From: Candidatus Nomurabacteria bacterium | GTDB taxonomy: Bacteria; Patescibacteriota; Minisyncoccia; Phycocordibacterales; UBA2100 | Direction of reading: 5' to 3' | DNA length: 34,840 nt | Assembly: GCA_943359395.1 (NCBI GenBank) | Contig: CALRHH010000010.1 | Span: 1-34,840, forward strand | Shown here: piece after piece, positions 30,150 through 34,840 of the stretch | How positions within the stretch are numbered: position 1 is the first letter of the stretch | How the letters are laid out: each line of letters starts with the position of its first letter | Translations under genes and position numbers: made by a program | Notes under the pieces: generated by a model | Databases searched by the model: none | What the model was told of the DNA's origin: nothing | Seen by the model: only the letters and a program-made list of their open reading frames with translations

Positions 30150-30718
30150 ACCTTTTTTTGTGGAACGAGCTTACATATTATCCCGTAATGATGCGCCCCT
30201 GCCGAGAATTCCCGTTGCAGTTCGAATCCTGACCCGCGTGCGAGTGCGAGCGCGGCATCTTTGGTGACTACATCTTTCTTGACGGGACCCATACCGCCGA
30301 ATGACTCTGACCAATCTATGATAGCAAGTCTCCCAGTCGGTTTCAGTATTCTCCACGCCTCGACGAGCACAGCCGCCTTGTTCTCTACCTGAAACAAAAG
30401 ATTCGAAATGAGAACAAAATCGAGCGTCTTGTCGGCAAGCTTGGAAGAGCCTGTGTGTTCGAGGTCGGTCCAAATAACGTCTACATTCTTGAATCCCCGC
30501 CGCTGTGCTTCATTTTTAACGCGCCGAAGGAGGTCTCTTTGCACATCCACTGCGTACACGTGGCCGGAATTCTCGAGCGCTTCGGCCATATGGAGCACGT
30601 AGATGCCACTGCCTGAACCGAAATCGGCAAGCGACATTCCCGGCTCGATACCGAACGCCCCGACATTGCGCCGCGGATGCGCAAAATTCGCTGTACTCAA
30701 AGGAGTCTGCGTGGGCAT
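30146..30718 (-). CDS. Class I SAM-dependent methyltransferase (UbiE/methyltransferase 11-like)
   Basis: 190 residues: motif I LADFGSGSGIY (30-40), AVDVQRDLL, DLEHTGSSKLADKTLDFVLISNLLFQVENKAAVLVEAWRILKPTGRLAIIDW, which covers motifs II to IV of the UbiE-like group. The substrate is unknown. It heads the minus-strand run and overlaps the solute-binding protein gene by 4 nt. TATACT (30731-30726) lies 7 nt before the ATG, within the palindrome CAGTATATACTG, giving a leaderless start. Confidence 0.88.
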   Translation of the reverse strand: MPTQTPLSTANFAHPRRNVGAFGIEPGMSLADFGSGSGIYVLHMAEALENSGHVYAVDVQRDLLRRVKNEAQRRGFKNVDVIWTDLEHTGSSKLADKTLDFVLISNLLFQVENKAAVLVEAWRILKPTGRLAIIDWSESFGGMGPVKKDVVTKDAALALARGSGFELQREFSAGAHHYGIICKLVPQKKV

Positions 30719-30784
30719 TGCATACAGTATATACTGCCCACATCGCGCAAGGTGTGATTCTTACGCGCTCTGTGGGGAAATTAC

Positions 30785-33277
30785 TTACTCTTCCCCTCCC
30801 GAAGTTGCCTCGAAAACGACGAACGATGCGACTGAATCCCCCTCGCGCATTTTCATGACGCGTACTCCTTGCGTCGCTCGACTCAACGTCGAGATTTCGT
30901 CGAGTCCTGTGCGAATCGTCTGACTCTTTTTGGACATTGCGACGAGTTCGCCTCCTTTCGCAAGCACAACTGCCGCGCCAACGAGCTGTTTGGTCTTTGA
31001 AGTGATAGACATCGTCTTGATACCTGAGCCGCCTCTGCCCTGCGTCTTGTACTCTGAAAGTTTTGTCTTCTTACCATACCCAGTCGAAGAGAGCACGAGA
31101 AGCTCGGCGTCTTTTGCGCTTTTCGGTACGATACCGGAGCCGACGATAGAATCTCCGCCGCCTAATTTCATTCCACGTACACCAGCCGCTTGACGACCCA
31201 TCTCGCGGACATCTTTGCCGGCAAAACGTATCGCCTGACCTTTGGAGGTGACGAGAATCGCATCATCGCCTGGATAGATGAATTGTGCCGAGATAAGCGC
31301 ATCCCCCTTGTCGAGACCGATTGCGATAAGGCCGCTGCGGCGCACTTCGTGGAACTGCGACGCGGCGACGCGCTTTACCGTTCCGCTGCGCGTTGCCATG
31401 AGGAGTGAGAGTCCCTCGACCGCTTTTTTCTCCTTCGGCATCGCCAAGATAGAAGTAATCTGCTCCCCCTGTTCGAGTGAGATGAAATTCATGATGGACT
31501 TTCCCTTAGTCGCGCGCCTACCCTCAGGAAGGTCGTACATCTTGAGCTGGTAGACTTTGCCCCGGTCTGAGAAGAAGAGGAGGTCTGAATGTGCGCTAGC
31601 CGTAAGGAATTCTGTAACGAAGTCCTCCTCTTTGGTGTCGAGGTCGACGACGCCCACGCCACCGCGCTTCTGCCGCCGATACTCGCTCGGATTCGTGCGT
31701 TTGATGTAGCCGCCTTGCGTGAGAACCAAGACAGATTCTTCATCCGCGATGAGGTCTTCCGGATTGAGCGTAGCTGCGCCGCGCTTAACAATTTTTGTGC
31801 GACGGTCATCGCCGAATTTCTCTATCACCTCTTGAAGTTCTTTTTTGATGAGATCCATGAGCTTCTTCGCGCTCTTGAGGAGTGCCGTTAGCTCTTCAAT
31901 GAGTGCCTGCACCTCCTTCAACTCATCTTCTATTTTCTTGCGCTCGAGTCCTGCGAGTTTTTGGAGGCGCATTTCGAGAATGGCATTCGCTTGGAGTATC
32001 GAAAATTTAAACTTGCTCATCAAATTCGCACGCGCATCCTCCACGTCCCTACTCTTCTTGATGAGCGCGATTATTTGGTCGATGTGGTCGAGAGCCTTCT
32101 TGAGACCGAGAAGGATATGCTCGCGCTCCTGCGCTTTACGTAAATCGTACTGTGTACGGCGGGTGACCACCTCTTTGCGGTGCGCAATGAAGTATTCGAG
32201 GAGTGCCTTGAGCGAAAGCGTCTGCGGTACACCATCGACGAGAGCTACGACATTGTAGTGGAAGGTTTCTTCGAGCTGAGTGTGCTTGTAAAGATAGTTG
32301 AGAACGGTCTGCGCATTGGCGTTGTTCTTCAATTCGATGACAACGCGGATGTCTTTGGTTGATTCATCACGGATGTCGCGGATACCTTCAAGTTTTTTCT
32401 CGTGAACGAGGTCGGCAATCTTGGTCAATAAGTCTGACTTATTGACGCGAAACGGGATGGAGGTGATGACAATCTGATAATCCCCTTTCTTGCCCTCGGC
32501 AATTTCCGCATCACCGCGCACCACGACACCTCCGCGACCTGTTGCATACGCGTGCGCGATGTCCTTTTGATTAAAGGCGATACAGCCCGTTGGAAAATCG
32601 GGACCTTGGACAAATTTCAAGAGGTCATCGGTCGTTGCTTCAGGATTCTCAATGAGATGTATCGAGGCTTCCCCGACTTCGCGCAAATTGTGCGGCGGAA
32701 TATTGGTCGCCATACCCACGGCGATACCGAGCGTACCGTTTAAGAGAAGATTGGGCGTCGCTGACGGCAAGACGCTCGGCTCCTGCTTGGTGTTGTCATA
32801 GTTGGGAGTGAAATTGACCGTCTCCTTCTCGATATCGCGCATCATTTCGCCTGCGAGGCGAGACATCTTTGCTTCGGTATAGCGATACGCGGCGGCGCCA
32901 TCGCCATCAATAGAGCCGAAGTTGCCTTGGCCGACAATGAGCGGATATCGCATCGTGAAATCCTGCGCCATCTTTACCATCGCGTCGTAGACGGACGTAT
33001 CGCCATGCGGGTGGTACTTACCGAGCACGTCTCCGACTACAGTCGCCGATTTACGCGTCTTGGCCGAGACAGTAAGGCCGGCCTCCTGCATTGCAAAGAG
33101 GATTCGGCGATGCACAGGCTTTAGTCCGTCACGGACATCAGGGAGGGCGCGGGCGGTGATAACAGACATCGCGTAGTCGAGATACGACTCCCGCATTTCG
33201 GTCGAGATACTACGAGAGACGACCCCTTCGGGTCGAGCTAGTGCAGGCTGTTTTTCCTCGTCCTTTCCGCGTGCCAT
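30785..33277 (-). CDS. gyrA: DNA gyrase subunit A
   Basis: Breakage-reunion subunit of gyrase, which introduces negative supercoils with GyrB. It has 830 residues: winged-helix region with [12 protein letters not shown] (88-98), catalytic Tyr133 in YRYTEAKMS, tower and coiled coil, and a six-bladed C-terminal domain. The first blade has [10 protein letters not shown] as GyrA box; a QGRGGSGI repeat occurs in a later blade. Position 94, equivalent to E. coli Ser83, is Thr, as in several natural gyrases. gyrB is not in the window. The ATG is only 9 nt after a perfect extended -10 (TGCTATAAT). Confidence 0.97.
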   Translation of the reverse strand: MARGKDEEKQPALARPEGVVSRSISTEMRESYLDYAMSVITARALPDVRDGLKPVHRRILFAMQEAGLTVSAKTRKSATVVGDVLGKYHPHGDTSVYDAMVKMAQDFTMRYPLIVGQGNFGSIDGDGAAAYRYTEAKMSRLAGEMMRDIEKETVNFTPNYDNTKQEPSVLPSATPNLLLNGTLGIAVGMATNIPPHNLREVGEASIHLIENPEATTDDLLKFVQGPDFPTGCIAFNQKDIAHAYATGRGGVVVRGDAEIAEGKKGDYQIVITSIPFRVNKSDLLTKIADLVHEKKLEGIRDIRDESTKDIRVVIELKNNANAQTVLNYLYKHTQLEETFHYNVVALVDGVPQTLSLKALLEYFIAHRKEVVTRRTQYDLRKAQEREHILLGLKKALDHIDQIIALIKKSRDVEDARANLMSKFKFSILQANAILEMRLQKLAGLERKKIEDELKEVQALIEELTALLKSAKKLMDLIKKELQEVIEKFGDDRRTKIVKRGAATLNPEDLIADEESVLVLTQGGYIKRTNPSEYRRQKRGGVGVVDLDTKEEDFVTEFLTASAHSDLLFFSDRGKVYQLKMYDLPEGRRATKGKSIMNFISLEQGEQITSILAMPKEKKAVEGLSLLMATRSGTVKRVAASQFHEVRRSGLIAIGLDKGDALISAQFIYPGDDAILVTSKGQAIRFAGKDVREMGRQAAGVRGMKLGGGDSIVGSGIVPKSAKDAELLVLSSTGYGKKTKLSEYKTQGRGGSGIKTMSITSKTKQLVGAAVVLAKGGELVAMSKKSQTIRTGLDEISTLSRATQGVRVMKMREGDSVASFVVFEATSGGEE

Positions 33278-33286
33278 GGTGCGTAC

Positions 33287-33295
33287 ATTATAGCA
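33287..33295 (-). promoter_or_regulatory. Extended -10 promoter of gyrA (leaderless)
   Basis: Minus-strand TGCTATAAT is a perfect extended -10 element. GTACGCACC and the gyrA ATG follow. A start site 6-7 nt after TATAAT leaves 2-3 nt of leader. No good -35 is seen. Confidence 0.75.
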
Positions 33296-33337
33296 AAAAA
33301 CAGGCCAAAATGCACGCTCAATGCCGTCCTCACTTCA

Positions 33338-33365
33338 TTGACTTTTACGATCTTCAACGTATACT
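33338..33365 (+). promoter_or_regulatory. Promoter of the 33427-34129 cassette
   Basis: TTGACT (33338-33343), a 16-nt spacer and TATACT (33360-33365). The leader of about 55 nt has GTTGCGTTT twice in tandem (33380-33397), then TGCGTTTCCC (33397-33406), the same 10-mer as in the leader of the gene at 3479. Confidence 0.65.
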
Positions 33366-33426
33366 CTGGGCTGTAAATAGTTGCGTTTGTTGCGTTTGCG
33401 TTTCCCCTCAACCGGAGAAACGAACG

Positions 33427-33714
33427 ATGAAAAAGTTGCGATGGAAGCGTCTGACCCGCGAGCTGCAGGATTTGTACCTGAAACTCCTGTGGGAAGACGC
33501 GTGTTCTGAAAAGGCAATCGCAGACTTCCTCAGAACGACGAAGGGGATCATTGTCAGACGTCGGCACAGTCTCCCTGACCTCGATGCGCCGAACCGCAAG
33601 AAGGTCAACATGGCCGTAGACCCGGAACGTTTCCGCGACCTCCTGGAGCTCCATAAACTCGGGCAAAAAGCCGCGAAGAAAAAAAGGAAAGGGGGGCGTG
33701 ATGGTTTTTCATAA
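33427..33714 (+). CDS. Small basic protein with a helix-turn-helix-like segment
   Basis: I do not recognise this 95-residue protein. It is Lys/Arg-rich at both ends (MKKLRWKRLTRE..., ...KKKRKGGRDG). The segment EDACSEKAIADFLRTTKGIIVRRRHSL (about 23-49) has the spacing of a helix-turn-helix, so DNA binding is plausible. The ATG at 33427 has GGAG (33414-33417) 9 nt upstream; the in-frame extension before it would overlap the promoter. The 3' end overlaps the next gene by 14 nt, so the two form a unit closed by the terminator at 34142. Confidence 0.7.
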   Translation: MKKLRWKRLTRELQDLYLKLLWEDACSEKAIADFLRTTKGIIVRRRHSLPDLDAPNRKKVNMAVDPERFRDLLELHKLGQKAAKKKRKGGRDGFS

Positions 33715-34129
33715 ACCCGTCCTCAAGAACGAAGCGGTCAAGTTCCCGCCGCCGACCGAGCAAGAGCTCGACACCGGCGTCGCGTGGGCAAAGTCGCAGT
33801 ACGAAAAAGACGTCGACCGAGACCTGTTGCGTGTGCTCATGAACACTGCCAACGAGCGCCGGACCTCGCAGAGGGGCCCATCGCTTCCCGACCTTGTCAC
33901 TGAAGTCGTCCACCAGGGTGTGCCGCTTTCCAACAAGGATGAGGCGCACAAACGTGCGGCGTACAAAGGTGCGGTCATGAAGATTTACGCCGACCGGAGC
34001 GCGCGGGTGAGTCAGAAGGCGGCGCAAGAGCGGAAGAATGCCGAGGTACGGGGTCCGCTCCGTTCAAAAAAACCGAAATTCACCGAAGATGCGCGGGCAA
34101 AGCACAAGGGACAGCTGAAGATGCTCTAA
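33701..34129 (+). CDS. Hypothetical protein, second gene of the plus-strand cassette
   Basis: Not recognised. 142 residues, soluble, highly charged, without signal or membrane segment. KNEAVKFPPPTEQELDTGVAWAKSQYEKDVDRDLLRVLMNTANER looks helical; the C-terminal third (ARVSQKAAQERKNAEVRGPLRSKKPKFTEDARAKHKG) is basic. An AAAGGGGGG Shine-Dalgarno-like run lies just before the ATG at 33701; a GTG one codon earlier is possible. It is coupled to the upstream gene by overlap and ends 12 nt before a strong terminator. Confidence 0.7.
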   Translation: MVFHKPVLKNEAVKFPPPTEQELDTGVAWAKSQYEKDVDRDLLRVLMNTANERRTSQRGPSLPDLVTEVVHQGVPLSNKDEAHKRAAYKGAVMKIYADRSARVSQKAAQERKNAEVRGPLRSKKPKFTEDARAKHKGQLKML

Positions 34130-34141
34130 ATGGGCTCGATC

Positions 34142-34175
34142 CCCGCCGCGGCGTTTCGCGGCGGGACATTTTTTT
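34142..34175 (+). terminator. Rho-independent terminator of the 33427-34129 cassette
   Basis: CCCGCCGCG (34142-34150) pairs perfectly with CGCGGCGGG (34157-34165) around a 6-nt loop, followed by ACA and seven T (34169-34175). Confidence 0.93.
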
Positions 34176-34185
34176 GTCAATAATT

Positions 34186-34548
34186 CTAATTTTGCGTACC
34201 GAATTGGTCGGCTCCGCTTCCCTGCGTTTGCGGGACGTTCGTCTGCTGCTGAAATTGCATTTGCGAAGACGCCGCATCGTTGCGGAGCTGCAAGAATTCA
34301 TCCGCAGTATTTGAATACTCTTTTTTTAGCTTCTCCTGAGCCTCTTTTACACTCGAAAAATTGAATTCATCCTGCGCGCCGCCACTCAGATTGAGCTGCT
34401 GCGAATTCTTTTGGATGTTACGAAAAAAGAATATTGCCCACGCAGCCATCAAAACGACCACGACAGAGATGGCAACGCCGCTTGCAACGGCGACCTTGTC
34501 GTCTTTAGGACCTGACTTGAGATTATCGATTGCCTTTTGAACTACCAT
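34186..34548 (-). CDS. Single-TM hypothetical protein
   Basis: 120 residues: a short cytoplasmic N-terminus (MVVQKAIDNLKSGPKDDKV), one membrane segment (about 19-44, VAVASGVAISVVVVLMAAWAIFFF), then a hydrophilic part with a predicted coiled coil (VKEAQEKLKKEYSNTADEFLQLRND, about 67-92) and a Gln-rich tail. It could be a small envelope or divisome-associated protein; no family recognised. No -10 lies at leaderless distance, and an AGCT heptad repeat separates it from the upstream MBL-fold gene. Confidence 0.65.
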   Translation of the reverse strand: MVVQKAIDNLKSGPKDDKVAVASGVAISVVVVLMAAWAIFFFRNIQKNSQQLNLSGGAQDEFNFSSVKEAQEKLKKEYSNTADEFLQLRNDAASSQMQFQQQTNVPQTQGSGADQFGTQN

Positions 34549-34594
34549 ACGGAGAAGCTTGCAGCTGATTCAGTAGAATCACCTACTGGGTTGA

Positions 34595-34663
34595 AGCTGA
34601 CAGCTTACAGCAATTGTAACGCATTCTTGCCTGCAAGCTAAAAGCTGTAAGCTAACAGCTGAG
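34595..34663. repeat. AGCT-phased 7-bp tandem repeat with inverted arms
   Basis: AGCTAAA, AGCTGTA, AGCTAAC, AGCTGAG run head to tail at 34636-34663, and AGCTGAC, AGCTTAC lie at 34595-34608. The two blocks are nearly reverse complements (GCTGACAGCTTACAGC against GCTGTAAGCTAACAGC) and can form a hairpin. The repeat includes the stop codon of the MBL-fold gene. Confidence 0.75.
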
Positions 34664-34840
34664 CACAACGACTTCATTTTCCTTTCCTGAGAGATCGCGC
34701 GGCTTAATGGTGAGTTTGTCGACGGCCTTCGTGCCCTCTTCTCCCGCTTCTTTCAGGAATTGTTTGAGGGATTTATCGTCATAAAGAATGGGGATGATTA
34801 CTTTTGCCTCGAGCTTCACCGCGAGCTTCTGCGCCTCCGC
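34652..34840 (-). CDS. C-terminal part of an MBL-fold metallo-hydrolase-like protein (partial)
   Basis: The last 62 codons of a gene whose start is beyond the window. The reading frame gives AEAQKLAVKLEAKVIIPILY, then a Lys/Glu-rich helix (KQFLKEAGEEGTKAVDKL), then TIKPRDLSGKENEVVVLSC and TAG. The VIIPILYDD and KPRDL...VVVL pattern fits the C-terminus of UlaG-like MBL-fold hydrolases in CPR. The His/Asp metal motifs would be in the missing part. The final Ser-Cys and stop fall inside the AGCT repeat, so the extreme C-terminus may have been altered by it. Confidence 0.65.
   Translation of the reverse strand, partial: AEAQKLAVKLEAKVIIPILYDDKSLKQFLKEAGEEGTKAVDKLTIKPRDLSGKENEVVVLSC

Noticed and set aside
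33241..33426. Upstream extension of the gene at 33427
   Set aside because: In-frame codons continue upstream, but they would overlap the gyrA start and the promoter at 33338-33365; GGAG supports the ATG at 33427.
1..34840. CRISPR array or transposase genes
   Set aside because: No regularly spaced direct repeats with unique spacers, no cas genes, and no transposase or integrase reading frames were seen in the window.

Overview
The window looks like chromosome from a Candidate Phyla Radiation / Patescibacteria bacterium, most likely Parcubacteria-like (inference from gene content and style; no 16S is present). The signs are very tight packing, short divergent gaps, few Shine-Dalgarno sites, an IF-2 with no long N-terminus, a minimal DnaX, a CADD-like protein, a CofE-like ligase without an F420 pathway, and clusters of tiny VirB2-like membrane proteins. 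The standard genetic code fits (TGA is used as stop).

Layout. 1-3349: a minus-strand block of GIY-YIG protein, methyltransferase, dnaX and dus, ending in tRNA-Gln. 3380-3789: a self-contained plus-strand gene with promoter and terminator. 3788-6029: ftsQ-like and serS, minus. 6049-9143: dprA and topA, plus. 9144-9476: hairpins and a displaced second copy of the topA 3' end. 9477-10450: a PfkB kinase cassette. 10507-13049: rel and parB, convergent. 13058-13125: an inverted repeat carrying two divergent promoters. 13183-16009: Mur ligase, tRNA-Leu, DCC-family protein and miaA. 16006-18047: CADD-like protein, GNAT, tRNA-Trp, rpmG and a VirB2-like protein. 18075-23103: tRNA-Tyr, clpB, a degenerate HtrA-like protein and cysteine desulfurase. 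23191-26027: infB, rbfA, two tRNAs and a CofE-like ligase. 26032-26686: tRNA-Lys, a LAGLIDADG remnant, tRNA-Leu(UAG) and a palindromic repeat. 26713-30718: an operon-like run of five small membrane proteins, an orphan solute-binding protein and a methyltransferase. 30785-33277: gyrA. 33338-34175: a two-gene plus-strand cassette. 34186-34840: a one-TM protein, a heptad repeat and the 3' end of an MBL-fold gene.

How the genes work together. Most are housekeeping: DNA replication, topology and segregation (dnaX, topA, gyrA, parB, dprA), translation and tRNA maturation (serS, dus, miaA, infB, rbfA, rpmG, seven tRNAs), stress (rel, clpB) and envelope or division (ftsQ, Mur ligase). About ten genes have a -10-like hexamer only 6 to 9 nt before the start codon, which suggests widespread leaderless mRNA. 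Three plus-strand units (3479, 9477, 33427/33701) contrast with this: they have Shine-Dalgarno sites and strong U-tract terminators, and look like independent cassettes.

The most unusual signal is a recurring arrangement: an intact gene, then about 95 to 135 nt of hairpin-rich DNA, then a second displaced copy of that gene's 3' end. It is clear at tRNA-Leu(CAA), tRNA-Tyr and topA, and possible at the 27641-28078 membrane protein gene. Every displaced copy begins at a CGA(A/G) word. In topA the two copies differ almost only at synonymous sites, as expected if an inserted element brought its own version of the target's 3' end. I know of no described element of this kind.
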